From Vibrio sp. 10N.286.49.B3 (GTDB taxonomy: Bacteria > Pseudomonadota > Gammaproteobacteria > Enterobacterales > Vibrionaceae): 64,000 bases of DNA. Positions within the stretch are counted from its first letter, which is position 1. The number at the start of each line of letters is the position of its first letter. Shown here one piece after another: positions 43,943-52,088 of this stretch. Location: positions 37,586 through 101,585 of the forward strand of contig NZ_MCUV01000008.1 in NCBI RefSeq assembly GCF_002873395.1, written 5' to 3'. The position numbers and the translations under genes are program-made. The notes beneath the pieces were generated by a model that was not told the origin of the DNA, searched no databases, and was given only the letters and a program-made list of their open reading frames with translations.

Positions 43943-45712
43943 ATGCCAATGACAATCCTACTGTCATTCTTATTCTTTACAGGGTTCGTAGTATTTTATA
44001 CTTGGTCTCGCGTTAAGAATCAGAAAAATACTTCTAAAGAAGGTTTCTTCCTTGGTGGTCGAAGTCTAACCGGTGGACTAATCGCAAGTTCACTTATCTT
44101 AACTAACCTTTCAGCAACCAGTTTTGTTGGTATGAGTGCACTGTCTTTTAAAGGCAACATGTCAGTAATGGGGTACGAAGTAGCATCAGGTATTACACTG
44201 ATCATCATCGCCTTATTTCTAGTACCACGTTATCTAAAGCAAGGTATCACAACCATTCCTGATTTCTTGGAATCTCGTTATGACCTTTCTGTTAAGCAGT
44301 TTGTAACCGTACTATTTCTACTGAGCTACATAGTTAACCTGCTACCCAACACGCTTTACGCAGGTGCGATGGTGATTGGTGGTATCTTTGATATCGAGAC
44401 AATGTTGGGTATTAGCCGATTCCAAGCCATTTTACTTATTGCTTCTATTATTGGTTTCCTAGGTTTGTTTTACGCTATTTACGGTGGACTAAAAGCGGTG
44501 GTTATTGCCGATACGTTAAACGGTGTTGGCCTGATTGTAGGGGGCCTGATGATCCCTATCTTTGGTCTGATTGTGCTTGGCGACGGCAGCTTCATGAACG
44601 GTGTAGAAGTCATCACAACTAACGCGACAGATAAATTACAAGCAGTAGGTGCAGAAGATGATCCAAATGTACCATTTTCCACCATGTTTACTGGTCTACT
44701 GTTGGTTAACCTTTACTACTGGGGTACTGATCAAGCCATTATCCAGCGTGCACTTGGTGCGAAGAACCTAAAAGAAGGGCAAAAAGGGGTTATCCTGGCT
44801 GGTGCAATCAAAGTAATTACACCTCTGTTCCTTATTATCCCGGGTATCATTGCTTACCATATGTTCGGTTCCGTTGATGCTGCTGGTCAAAGCTACGAAG
44901 CGGATACGATGTACACACGTCTAGTGAACGAAGTACTGCCTAAGCCACTGGTTGGGTTCTTCTTAGCTGCGATGTTTGGGGCAATCCTATCTACCTTTAA
45001 CGGCGTACTAAACTCATCAACCACGCTATTTACGCTGAACGTTTACAAGCCTCTATTCGACAAAGAGAGCAAGCTTTCTGATGAGCAACTCGTCAACAAG
45101 GGTCGCTTATTCGGTCTATTTATTGCCATTCTATCGGTTAGTATTGCACCGTTCATCATGTTCGCACCAAACGGTTTGTTCGATCTGCTACAACGTCTAG
45201 CGGGTCTATTTAGTGTTCCAATCTTTACTATCGTATTGATGGGTTACATTACTAAACGTGTACCCGCGGTAGCAGCGAAAATTTCTCTAGCTTTTTTCGT
45301 CGCAGCTTACGGTATCGTACAGTTTACTCCTGCAGCAATGCATGACTACTTAGGTCCACTTAAACCACTGGCAGATTTACATTTCTTCCATCAGTTAGCC
45401 GTATTGTTCGTGATCTGCTGTGGCATCATGCTCATTATTGGTAAAGTTCGTCCACGTGATACTGACTATGTACTACCAGTGAACGAAGCTATGGATATCA
45501 AACCTTGGGAATTCCGCTTCGAGGCATCTGCCGTTATTCTATACATGGTTCTTGGTGCTTACATTACGTTCTCTGACCTTGGTTTAGTCGCTGGCGATAC
45601 CGCATTCATGGTAACTTATGCACTGTGTGGTATTGTGATTATTGGTGGCATTTGTGCCCGTATCAGAAAGAAAAAGGTAAATGCTAAACAACCACAACTG
45701 CAAGAAGTATAA
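43943..45712 (+). CDS. Sodium:solute symporter (SSS/SLC5), probable alpha-galactoside or galactose carrier
   Basis: A 589-residue membrane protein with about 14 helices. Family segments are EGFFLGGRSLTGGLIASSLI, the sodium-site helix LTNLSATSFVGM, YGGLKAVVIADTLNGV, ATMFGAILSTFNGVLNS (here AAMFGAILSTFNGVLNSSTT) and a C-terminal helix pair. It resembles the Vibrio SglT/YidK group that carries sugars with Na+. It lies 122 nt after the alpha-galactosidase gene; the gap has a possible weak hairpin, and a ribosome site TTAAGGACA precedes the start. It is probably part of the LacI-controlled unit. The substrate is inferred from context. Confidence 0.85.
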   Translation: MPMTILLSFLFFTGFVVFYTWSRVKNQKNTSKEGFFLGGRSLTGGLIASSLILTNLSATSFVGMSALSFKGNMSVMGYEVASGITLIIIALFLVPRYLKQGITTIPDFLESRYDLSVKQFVTVLFLLSYIVNLLPNTLYAGAMVIGGIFDIETMLGISRFQAILLIASIIGFLGLFYAIYGGLKAVVIADTLNGVGLIVGGLMIPIFGLIVLGDGSFMNGVEVITTNATDKLQAVGAEDDPNVPFSTMFTGLLLVNLYYWGTDQAIIQRALGAKNLKEGQKGVILAGAIKVITPLFLIIPGIIAYHMFGSVDAAGQSYEADTMYTRLVNEVLPKPLVGFFLAAMFGAILSTFNGVLNSSTTLFTLNVYKPLFDKESKLSDEQLVNKGRLFGLFIAILSVSIAPFIMFAPNGLFDLLQRLAGLFSVPIFTIVLMGYITKRVPAVAAKISLAFFVAAYGIVQFTPAAMHDYLGPLKPLADLHFFHQLAVLFVICCGIMLIIGKVRPRDTDYVLPVNEAMDIKPWEFRFEASAVILYMVLGAYITFSDLGLVAGDTAFMVTYALCGIVIIGGICARIRKKKVNAKQPQLQEV

Positions 45713-45782
45713 GCAGCAATAGATAAAATCATGGTCGTTACCCATTTGTAACTTTTTGGAAAACCATGTCATTTATAATCAT

Positions 45783-45818
45783 AGCACCGTTAATTATTAA
45801 TTAGCGGTGCTTCTTTAT
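45783..45818 (+). terminator. Terminator after the sodium symporter gene
   Basis: AGCACCG/CGGTGCT stem with a 15-nt A+T loop and a T-rich tail (TTCTTTAT). Confidence 0.7.
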
Positions 45819-45906
45819 ATGCCAATTCAAAGTTGAACCGATATTTGCGCTTAAAATTGTCTGAATATGCGAGCTACTCACTTACTTTCCACGTGAGAGA
45901 AAGAGT

Positions 45907-45961
45907 GTCAAGTTATCCTTTTGAAGGCGTATTTCAAACATTCGTATGGAGCTTGGGTATT
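45907..45961 (+). repeat. 54-bp repeat, copy 1
   Basis: Runs from GTCAAGTTATCCTTTTGAA to ATGGAGCTTGGGTATT. It is about 90% identical to the copy at 47780-47834 in the same orientation, with internal inverted parts (TTTGAA/TTCAAA). Confidence 0.75.
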
Positions 45962-46234
45962 ACTCTTCTAAGGCTTAACGTTATTTATATACTTCTATTG
46001 GTTGTGTTGTTGAAGCCGATGGCGAGGAAAAACGTAATCGAAACACATGCTTGGTAATTTCAATTAAATGCATCCAAATGATACATAGTACAGTTACCCA
46101 ATAATAATTATGTGGTTTTTGTTAATACTCATTGTGATTATTGTTAATAACACTAGTGGTGAGAACCTCATATAATCATTGGTAGCAACACAATCTAAGC
46201 AACTCATTTAAAGATATTTAATGGAGAGTTTATT

Positions 46235-47080
46235 ATGAAATATGCAGGTTTTCAGACGTTTAAAACACAGCAGCAAGACGGCATCCTTACCGTTACTTTT
46301 GATTTTGGTACTGTAAATGTTCAAGGTCAAGAAATGCTCGCAGATTTAAATAGTCTAGCAATGAGACTAGAGCGTGATCGTAATACTAAAGTTGTTGTTT
46401 TCCAATCAGCAAACCCTGAAATTTGGGTTTGTCACTATGACACTGAGCTATTGAAAGATATGTCTACGGAGGCGGTTTCGCGTGAAGAAGCACAGGTTCT
46501 AGACTTGCAAGCGGTATGTGAGCGAATCAGCAAAGTACCACAAGCAACGATTGCCAAACTTGAAGGCTTCGCTCGTGGGGGCGGCCATGAACTAGCACTA
46601 GCTCTAGATATGCGTTTCGCTGTTCGCGGTAAATACAAGTTAATGCAGATGGAAGTGGGTATGGGTATCCTTCCATGTGGCGGCGGATCATCACGCATGG
46701 CTCGTCAAGTGGGTCTTGGTCGTGCACTAGAAATCGTATTAAGTGCTCGTGACTTTACCGCTGATGAAGCAGAAGCTTATGGCACAATCAACAAAGCATT
46801 CGAACCAGATGAAATCGGACCGTATGTTGACGCGCTTGCAGAGCGTATTTCTAAATTCCCCGCAGAATCTATTAATGCTTGTAAGCAAATGGTATATGAA
46901 TCAATTGATAAGCCAATTGATGAAGCGCTTAAAGCAGAAGCGTACTGGTTATACCAGGCAACAAGCAAGACAGCAGCAGTTAAGCGTTTTCAAATTGCCG
47001 ATGACCAAGGTTTAGAGCATGATATGGAAAACCAACGTAACTGGGAAGGGCTAGTGATGAACGTTCAGGATATTAACTAA
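46235..47080 (+). CDS. Enoyl-CoA hydratase/isomerase-family (crotonase fold) protein
   Basis: A 281-residue crotonase-fold protein. The N-terminal TVTFDFGTVNVQGQEML, the oxyanion-hole segment LEGFARGGGHELALALDMRFA (Gly-Gly turn near 108) and MEVGMGILPCGGGSSRMARQVG are typical; the catalytic-acid position is less clear. There is no CoA-pathway neighbour, so its substrate is open. Its last base is shared with the ATG of the SnoaL-like gene, an overlap that shows tight coupling. The two genes together sit between the two copies of a 54-bp repeat. A helpful ribosome site (GGAGAG) precedes the ATG. Confidence 0.85.
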   Translation: MKYAGFQTFKTQQQDGILTVTFDFGTVNVQGQEMLADLNSLAMRLERDRNTKVVVFQSANPEIWVCHYDTELLKDMSTEAVSREEAQVLDLQAVCERISKVPQATIAKLEGFARGGGHELALALDMRFAVRGKYKLMQMEVGMGILPCGGGSSRMARQVGLGRALEIVLSARDFTADEAEAYGTINKAFEPDEIGPYVDALAERISKFPAESINACKQMVYESIDKPIDEALKAEAYWLYQATSKTAAVKRFQIADDQGLEHDMENQRNWEGLVMNVQDIN

Positions 47081-47475
47081 TGAGCACTAATAAACAGCTT
47101 GTTGTAGATTTTTTTACTCGTTTTGTCGCAACCGATGTAGATGGTTTACTCTCATTACTAAATGATGATGTTGTCTGGAAGATGATGGGACAACAGGGAA
47201 AGTTACCTTTATCTGGTGAAATGGATAAAAGCGGTATTGCTGATTTTACCAAAGGTGCCGCTGAGTTATTTGGTGGAACATTCAAGATGACCCCAAAGGC
47301 GTGGACTATCGATGGAGACCGAGTAGCCGTTGAAGTTGAATCTTTTGGCATTGTTAATAATGAGAAAGAATACAATAACCTTTATCATTATTTGTTTATT
47401 TTATCTAAAGGTAAAATTACAACGATCAAAGAATACGCTGATACCGACTTAGTTAGACGCGTGTTCATAGACTAA
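47080..47475 (+). CDS. SnoaL-like/NTF2-fold small enzyme or binding protein
   Basis: A 131-residue protein of the SnoaL/ketosteroid isomerase-like NTF2 fold: N-terminal helix LVVDFFTRFVATDVDGLLSL, then the LLNDDVVWKMMG strand with conserved Asp/Trp, and the C-terminal YLFILSKGKITTIKEYADTDLV pattern. Such proteins catalyse cyclisation, epoxide opening or isomerisation, or only bind ligands. Translational coupling to the crotonase-fold gene suggests that the two act on one small molecule. Specific role unknown. Confidence 0.8.
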   Translation: MSTNKQLVVDFFTRFVATDVDGLLSLLNDDVVWKMMGQQGKLPLSGEMDKSGIADFTKGAAELFGGTFKMTPKAWTIDGDRVAVEVESFGIVNNEKEYNNLYHYLFILSKGKITTIKEYADTDLVRRVFID

Positions 47476-47523
47476 CAAATGATTGGTTCACAACAAATAA
47501 AGCATAGAGGCTCATTCTATGCT

Positions 47524-47767
47524 TTATTCATCTTTATCGCTTGGTTCAAAATGGCTCTCAATCACATCGATGAACCATTTTTTAAGTCTTGCTTATTCTC
47601 TAACTGGTTCTTTCCACTTTACATTCTCTAATATCATAAATGGAACTGGAAAAACGAGGGGTATATTTTGGGCTATCATCGACGCTTAAGTCTTCGGCAA
47701 TAGACCAAGCTTTATTAATTGATTCGCTATCAATGACATTATCAGGTAACAGAAGTAAAACATGACT
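47524..47767 (-). pseudogene. Remnant of a protein-coding gene (minus strand)
   Basis: Hand reading of the minus strand gives protein-like text in two frames, VLLLLPDNVIDSESINKAW...FSSSIYDIREC and, after a frameshift, KKWFIDVIESHFEPSDKDE with a stop. The end looks like a LysR-type C-terminus, but this is weak. No start or complete frame exists. It lies between the SnoaL gene and repeat copy 2. Confidence 0.4.
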
Positions 47768-47779
47768 CTTAACTCAAAT

Positions 47780-47834
47780 GCCCAAGCTATCCTTTTGAAT
47801 GCTTATTTCAAACATTGTATGGAGCTTGGGTATT
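47780..47834 (+). repeat. 54-bp repeat, copy 2 (hairpin with T tail)
   Basis: CCCAAGCT...AGCTTGGG closes a long hairpin with an inner TTTGAA/TTCAAA pair, followed by TATTTTTTT, so this copy could also end transcription. It is about 90% identical to the copy at 45907. Confidence 0.75.
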
Positions 47835-47852
47835 TTTTTGATGGTACAGCCT

Positions 47853-48140
47853 TTAGATCAAAGAATTAGAATAGTTAAATTCTTGAATAAATCGCTTCTC
47901 TAAATTGAAATTTCGAACCTCAAAACCATCAATAAATATTTCCTCATTAATGTATCTAATGATGTGCTCTGCTTCGTTATAGAAGTTAGGTATTCCTGAT
48001 GCTCGTAAGGCAACAAGATCCATTACTGCATTTCTATACTCACTTGTTATCTGTCTTTTGTTTTTATTAGGCTTTCTAAGATGAGTATAATTCTCTAGTG
48101 GTAAAACATTATCCAAATTGTCTATTCCTGATATAAGCAA
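47853..48140 (-). CDS. Hypothetical 95-residue protein, possibly a truncated gene end
   Basis: A hydrophilic protein with a basic stretch (LRKPNKNKRQITSEYRN) and helical C-terminal half (NEAEHIIRYINEEIFIDGFEV). I do not recognise it. There is no clear ribosome site upstream, and the nearby decayed remnant (47524-47767) suggests that this is the 3' part of a gene cut by insertion of the downstream island. It lies just left of the WYL locus and could mark its boundary. Confidence 0.4.
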   Translation of the reverse strand: MLISGIDNLDNVLPLENYTHLRKPNKNKRQITSEYRNAVMDLVALRASGIPNFYNEAEHIIRYINEEIFIDGFEVRNFNLEKRFIQEFNYSNSLI

Positions 48141-48433
48141 GAGGGTGCGGGTGGATCTAGTCTATCAGATCAAACCAGTCTGTGGAGATATGAACCTCGT
48201 TAGCATGTAACCCTTTTTATAGTAGGCAACTTCTATACTCGTGTTAATAGACGCTAAGAATCGAAAATACAACAAGTGAGTGTTCACTTCTTGTTCTGGT
48301 GGAGACATTTTCTGTCCCTCTAGGCTTTATTATGATATACATCAAAAGTTATATGATTGAAATAAATCAGAATATTGTCTCAAATGAATAAAATTCAGCA
48401 CATGACTGAGTAACTAACAATAAAGGTACGGCT
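48141..48433. other. Promoter region of the WYL regulator gene
   Basis: About 290 bp. It contains operator copy 1 (48304-48316) and a TATGAT -10-like box at 48331. No gene is seen. Confidence 0.5.
48304..48316. promoter_or_regulatory. WYL-locus operator, copy 1
   Basis: GACATTTTCTGTC fits GACA-N5-TGTC. It lies 118 bp upstream of the WYL regulator start, so the regulator probably controls itself. Confidence 0.6.
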
Positions 48434-49513
48434 TTGTCTCAAAAAACACTTGCAAATTTCTACGCCCACCAATTCTGTTTGAATCTATTAGCTAAAAGAA
48501 AAAATGGCTTGAATCAAGCTGAATTTTTTAAAGAAGTACAAGAACAGCAATTCTATCATCGAGAATCGGCTGGTATTAAAGCTGATACGAAGTGGGTTAA
48601 TAATATCTTTAACAGAATTTATGAATACCATGGTGAGGGAGGTAGTGCACCTGGAGAGTTAAGCAATCTAATTGAATATCATGGAACGCGCAACAAAGGC
48701 GTATATAAAGTAAAGCCAGGTAAAGAGTTACCGCTTAATTTAAGTTTTAAAGACTCGTATCCAGTTATGTTGCTAGTGGCTGATAACGTACAAGGTAAAC
48801 TCCCGCCTACAAAGGGAGAGAGCCTAAAAAATATCTCCCCATTAGTATCGGAAGAAAAAGTAAGCAAACTTAAGCGTTTATATGTTATGAAAGATACAGG
48901 GTATGAAGTTGTGGCTCCTGTTGTTGATCGCCTCGTATTGGAAAATATTGAAGCAGCACTTGAAAGTCGTTCACCGCTCTCTTTTCGTTACTCAGATGCG
49001 ACACGTCACGTAGATCCTTACGGGCTATTTGTATATGGCAAGGTGTTCTACTTAGTTGGTCGTGAAGGTTATAAGTCGGGTGAGACAGAAAAGGTGATGA
49101 CTGGAGAAGTTCGTACTTACGCTATTCACCGTATTAGTGATTCTGAAAACCATAAAAGTCGTAGCTTTGCTATGGGTGTAAATGAAAATGACCATTTTTC
49201 TGTAGAAGAATACCTATCTTCAGAAGCCGGTAAGTATTTTAATGGCGGATTAGAGTGCGAAGTTGTTTTGAAAATGAAGAAAAACCGTGCTGGTTCTAAT
49301 AAGTTTGTCGATGAGTACAAACTAAGCGAGTGTCAGGAGGTTCAGTCAGAAGATGAGACACATTATATTTTAAAAGCAAAAGCACGTGATTGCTTAGATT
49401 TTCAAAAATGGCTTATCACTAATGCTAATAGCGTTGAAATTTTGTCTCCACCACATATCCGCGCTAAGGTCGTTAGTGATCTCAAGCGAGCTGTAAATAA
49501 CTACGCTGATTAA
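48434..49513 (+). CDS. WYL-domain transcriptional regulator
   Basis: A 359-residue regulator starting at a TTG preceded by AAAGG. The N-terminal about 100 residues form a winged-helix region (ANFYAHQFCLNLLAKR, then WVNNIFNRIYEYHG). The WYL domain (about 175-260) has the SFRYSDATRHVDPYGLFVYG and VFYLVGREGY strands, then RTYAIHRI. The C-terminal WCX part is ECEVVLKMKKNRAG to the end. WYL proteins such as BrxR, CapW and PafBC bind nucleic acid or nucleotide signals and often repress defence loci until infection or DNA damage. The GACA-N5-TGTC palindromes upstream of it and of the neighbouring genes fit its operator. Confidence 0.88.
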   Translation: MSQKTLANFYAHQFCLNLLAKRKNGLNQAEFFKEVQEQQFYHRESAGIKADTKWVNNIFNRIYEYHGEGGSAPGELSNLIEYHGTRNKGVYKVKPGKELPLNLSFKDSYPVMLLVADNVQGKLPPTKGESLKNISPLVSEEKVSKLKRLYVMKDTGYEVVAPVVDRLVLENIEAALESRSPLSFRYSDATRHVDPYGLFVYGKVFYLVGREGYKSGETEKVMTGEVRTYAIHRISDSENHKSRSFAMGVNENDHFSVEEYLSSEAGKYFNGGLECEVVLKMKKNRAGSNKFVDEYKLSECQEVQSEDETHYILKAKARDCLDFQKWLITNANSVEILSPPHIRAKVVSDLKRAVNNYAD

Positions 49514-49602
49514 AGAACAAATGAACATGTAGAGTAAATGCAGCGATTGAGCGTGAATCAATGGATAATAGATTTAAGCTATTATCCATACAATCTACTA
49601 AT

Positions 49603-51036
49603 TTAAAACATTAAAAATACAATGTTGCCAACAACTGAATTAATTAAATAAGCAAGACTGCTTGTGTAACTGACCATGTGTTCAATCACTGATGAAAGAT
49701 AATTATTACTTTTCATCTGGTCTAACAAAAAGCCATTGCCACCAAAACCAACATGGCTAACGATATATGGAATAAATAACATGATAATCCATAGTATGTA
49801 TACCGTGTAATGGTATTTTACACTTTTTATGTAGTTAAAATACGTGACAAGTAATACATTTACAAGTAGTGAATGCGTATTTAATAAAATGCATAATGCC
49901 GATGCAAACAAAGCAATGAATGGAACGAAAAATATCCGGCCAATATTATTGAGTTGTTGTGGTTCTTTACTTTTACTTGAGTATTTATTAACGAGGTTAT
50001 TTGGAACAGTATCTTTATATCTTTGATAAAATCCGTGTTGAGTTAGATGTAATTTAAACGGTTTATCGTGTGAAAAAATACCAACCTGTTCATTAACCTT
50101 TTTAATAATAGAAGGGTTTTCTAGAGGGTTATCAATATGCTGTAGAGCAATATCAATGCCATAAGTGGATTTTATCACTTTTTGCTTTTTTTTGTTAATA
50201 TCATCACTAAAACTAGCCATGTACTTGTCAATAAACTCTCTTCTCCCTTTGTCGGGATGCCAACTTTCAGACATACGAATTCCAGATTCTTTGTAAATTT
50301 TATCTGCAATCCTCTTTGTTATACCTTCATGACCGAAACGGCGTAAGTTGTGACGATACTGTCTTTTAATAACACGAAAATCATCATGACCTTGGATACG
50401 AATCGGTAGTCTCAAGGAATCAGAAAAGTCGTTATATCTTTGCATATTTGAATTAATATCTTGATTAACTAGTAAGTATTTATTGTAGTAATAGCTGGTA
50501 TTAGATTTAAATTCATTTTGATAAATAGGTAGCCAAAAATCTTTTTTTAATCGTGCTGTATCATTTAATGTGGAAGCAAGGCTGAGCGCAATAGGTGCTA
50601 AGAATGCAATTTGTACATCGGCAGAAGATTGACTTGTGCTTTCATCTTTTGTGCCAGGAATCGAACTGACGTTATTAGTATATGATTTCTGTATCATATA
50701 TGCCCGATATTGACGATTTTGTGTAGATTCAGAACGAGAGTCTATATAAGTGTCTACGATTAATTTCTGACCATAGAAAGTAAGAAAATAAACGCCAATA
50801 ACAAAGCTAAATATTTTTAACCGCGAGTGCTTTATTGGGCTAAATACTAAAGATTTAAACATAAGTAGTGCCAAACCAAAGCCAGAAAGTGCTCGACCAT
50901 AGAATTCAATATCATCAACAGTGTGAACCTTATCATGACGAATAGCATTCATAAGACTAATAAAAAAACTCGTTTCTAACATCAAATAGACAGTCGAGAT
51001 TAGGATAACAAGTTGCATGATAGATTTTTTTTTCAT
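49603..51036 (-). CDS. Multi-spanning membrane protein of unknown function
   Basis: A 477-residue inner-membrane protein. Hydrophobic helices occur near 8-28, 48-66, 78-95, 155-165 and as a cluster of four near 365-470 (FVPFIALFASALCILLN, VNVLLVTYFNYI, YILWIIMLFIPYIVSHV, YLINSVVGNIVFLMF). Between them is a charged, partly helical soluble region (about 170-350) rich in Asn, Lys, Arg. I do not recognise the family. It is transcribed divergently from the small membrane protein at 51331, and the 294-bp gap holds two WYL-locus operators, one facing each way. It is therefore probably part of the same regulated system. Confidence 0.75.
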   Translation of the reverse strand: MKKKSIMQLVILISTVYLMLETSFFISLMNAIRHDKVHTVDDIEFYGRALSGFGLALLMFKSLVFSPIKHSRLKIFSFVIGVYFLTFYGQKLIVDTYIDSRSESTQNRQYRAYMIQKSYTNNVSSIPGTKDESTSQSSADVQIAFLAPIALSLASTLNDTARLKKDFWLPIYQNEFKSNTSYYYNKYLLVNQDINSNMQRYNDFSDSLRLPIRIQGHDDFRVIKRQYRHNLRRFGHEGITKRIADKIYKESGIRMSESWHPDKGRREFIDKYMASFSDDINKKKQKVIKSTYGIDIALQHIDNPLENPSIIKKVNEQVGIFSHDKPFKLHLTQHGFYQRYKDTVPNNLVNKYSSKSKEPQQLNNIGRIFFVPFIALFASALCILLNTHSLLVNVLLVTYFNYIKSVKYHYTVYILWIIMLFIPYIVSHVGFGGNGFLLDQMKSNNYLSSVIEHMVSYTSSLAYLINSVVGNIVFLMF

Positions 51037-51118
51037 GTCATTCTCTTAAATACATAAAGTGGAGGCCTGAAGATCGGCATAGCATTACTTCTGCTACTTA
51101 AATCTATAGATGAGAGAA

Positions 51119-51131
51119 GACATTTTTTGTC
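51119..51131. promoter_or_regulatory. WYL-locus operator, copy 2
   Basis: GACATTTTTTGTC inside AGACATTTTTTGTCT. On the minus strand TAGACA lies 18-19 bases before TATAGA, like a -35/-10 pair, so it would cover the -35 of the 51036 gene. Confidence 0.7.
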
Positions 51132-51224
51132 TATTTTTAAGATCTCCATATTTAATCGTTGTTACTCTGTATATATGTTGATTTGTTGCTCCAATAGCTT
51201 AAAAAGGTGAAATATTTTCATTTA

Positions 51225-51237
51225 GACAAAAAATGTC
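51225..51237. promoter_or_regulatory. WYL-locus operator, copy 3
   Basis: GACAAAAAATGTC within TAGACAAAAAATGTCTA, 94 bp upstream of the 51331 gene. Its centre is 106 bp from that of copy 2. Confidence 0.7.
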
Positions 51238-51330
51238 TACCTTGTGGGTTAATATTAATTTTTGTTGTTCAATAGCTCTTATTGCAAGGTAATTTGCTTT
51301 ATTTAAGAGTTTAATCAATCGGTATGTTAA

Positions 51331-51615
51331 ATGAAAATACAGAAAGTAACTTGCATTGTTGTTTTATTCTCTGGCGTTATGCTCAGTGCTTATGGAGGAG
51401 TTAAATTGATCGAAGTTGTCGATGCAAAAAATCAAGCGATCGAAATCAGCTCACTATTTGGTAGTGTCGGAGGAGGATTAATGGAAAGTTTAGGTATTGA
51501 GCGCTTACTCGAAGAAGGAAAGAGAAAGGCAATAATGTTAATTGTTGGGGGGGGGATTACAACTTTATTGGCCACTACATTTTTATGTGTGCAATATGAG
51601 GCTCGGAACAATTAA
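51331..51615 (+). CDS. Small two-helix membrane protein
   Basis: 94 residues with an N-terminal hydrophobic helix (CIVVLFSGVMLSAYGG), a short polar and glycine-rich middle (SLFGSVGGGLMESLG) and a second helix near the C-terminus (IMLIVGGGITTLLATTFLCV). Glycine zipper-like repeats suggest oligomerisation. No ribosome site is strong (ATCGGTATGTTAA). It is the first plus-strand gene of the WYL island, behind operator copy 3. It could be a pore or anchor for the larger machine or a substrate of the signal peptidase encoded downstream. Family not recognised. Confidence 0.65.
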   Translation: MKIQKVTCIVVLFSGVMLSAYGGVKLIEVVDAKNQAIEISSLFGSVGGGLMESLGIERLLEEGKRKAIMLIVGGGITTLLATTFLCVQYEARNN

Positions 51616-51626
51616 AATTTCAAATA

Positions 51627-51639
51627 GACAAATTTTGTC
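51627..51639. promoter_or_regulatory. WYL-locus operator, copy 4
   Basis: GACAAATTTTGTC; the wider AGACAAATTTTGTCT is a perfect 15-bp palindrome apart from its central base. It lies 52 bp upstream of the 47-residue microprotein gene. Confidence 0.7.
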
Positions 51640-51690
51640 TGTGAACTCCATTAAGATAACTGTATTAAAACAAACAAGTGAGGAAAGGCA

Positions 51691-51834
51691 GTGAACTATT
51701 TTTCAAAAGAACTATTTCATTTATACCGTGAGACAACACGTCCAAATAAAAAGGTGCTTTTTGTTTGGTTTCGACCTTTGAAAGTTCTAAGTAGAATTAT
51801 TATTCTTCCTATTTTATTTTTGTTATTGGTGTAG
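51691..51834 (+). CDS. 47-residue membrane microprotein (GTG start)
   Basis: Reading from the GTG at 51691 gives MNYFSKELFHLYRETTRPNK then KVLFVWFRPLKVLSRIIILP and a hydrophobic end (ILFLLLV). GAGGAAAGG lies 4-5 nt upstream, one of the best ribosome sites in the island. The N-terminal half is amphipathic and basic, the C-terminal half a membrane helix. Just after operator copy 4 and 5 nt before the next gene, it is probably a real small gene. Confidence 0.6.
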   Translation: MNYFSKELFHLYRETTRPNKKVLFVWFRPLKVLSRIIILPILFLLLV

Positions 51835-51839
51835 TTGTT

Positions 51840-52088
51840 ATGATCGAATCAGATTTGGATGATATTATTGGTGGGGCAGTGCTTGCTATAACTGTTACAT
51901 TGTTGGGAGTATTTTATAGTGCATATAGACTTTATGCTAATTTTTTTTCTGGGCAAATGGAAAGTATTTTAGATATATTCGGATGGATCTCTTTGATATA
52001 TATGTTGCTTTTGGTTGTTAATTTTTTTCTGTATCACTTATCTACAGATTTATACATATATGAAGAGGTCGATTATGATGAATTGTAA
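51840..52088 (+). CDS. Small membrane protein of unknown function
   Basis: 82 residues with two hydrophobic helices (GGAVLAITVTLLGVFYSAYRL and FGWISLIYMLLLVVNFFLY, given in parts) and an acidic C-terminal tail (YEEVDYDEL). The gene ends inside the start of the signal peptidase gene (13-nt overlap), so translation is coupled. I do not recognise it. The acidic tail, exposed on one face of the membrane, could dock a soluble partner. Confidence 0.6.
   Translation: MIESDLDDIIGGAVLAITVTLLGVFYSAYRLYANFFSGQMESILDIFGWISLIYMLLLVVNFFLYHLSTDLYIYEEVDYDEL

Larger units (their letters stand above)
45713..46234. other. Intergenic region with terminator and repeat
   Basis: About 520 bp. It contains the terminator at 45783-45818 and the first copy of the 54-bp repeat (45907-45961). 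The 74-codon frame at 45833-46057 covers the repeat and has no ribosome site or recognisable character, so I do not call it a gene. Confidence 0.5.

Noticed and set aside
45833..46057. 74-codon open frame
   Set aside because: It covers the 54-bp repeat, has no ribosome site and its hydrophobic end looks incidental.
45907..47834. Integron cassette with attC sites
   Set aside because: The 54-bp repeats are structured, but I find no GTTRRRY core next to them and no integrase.
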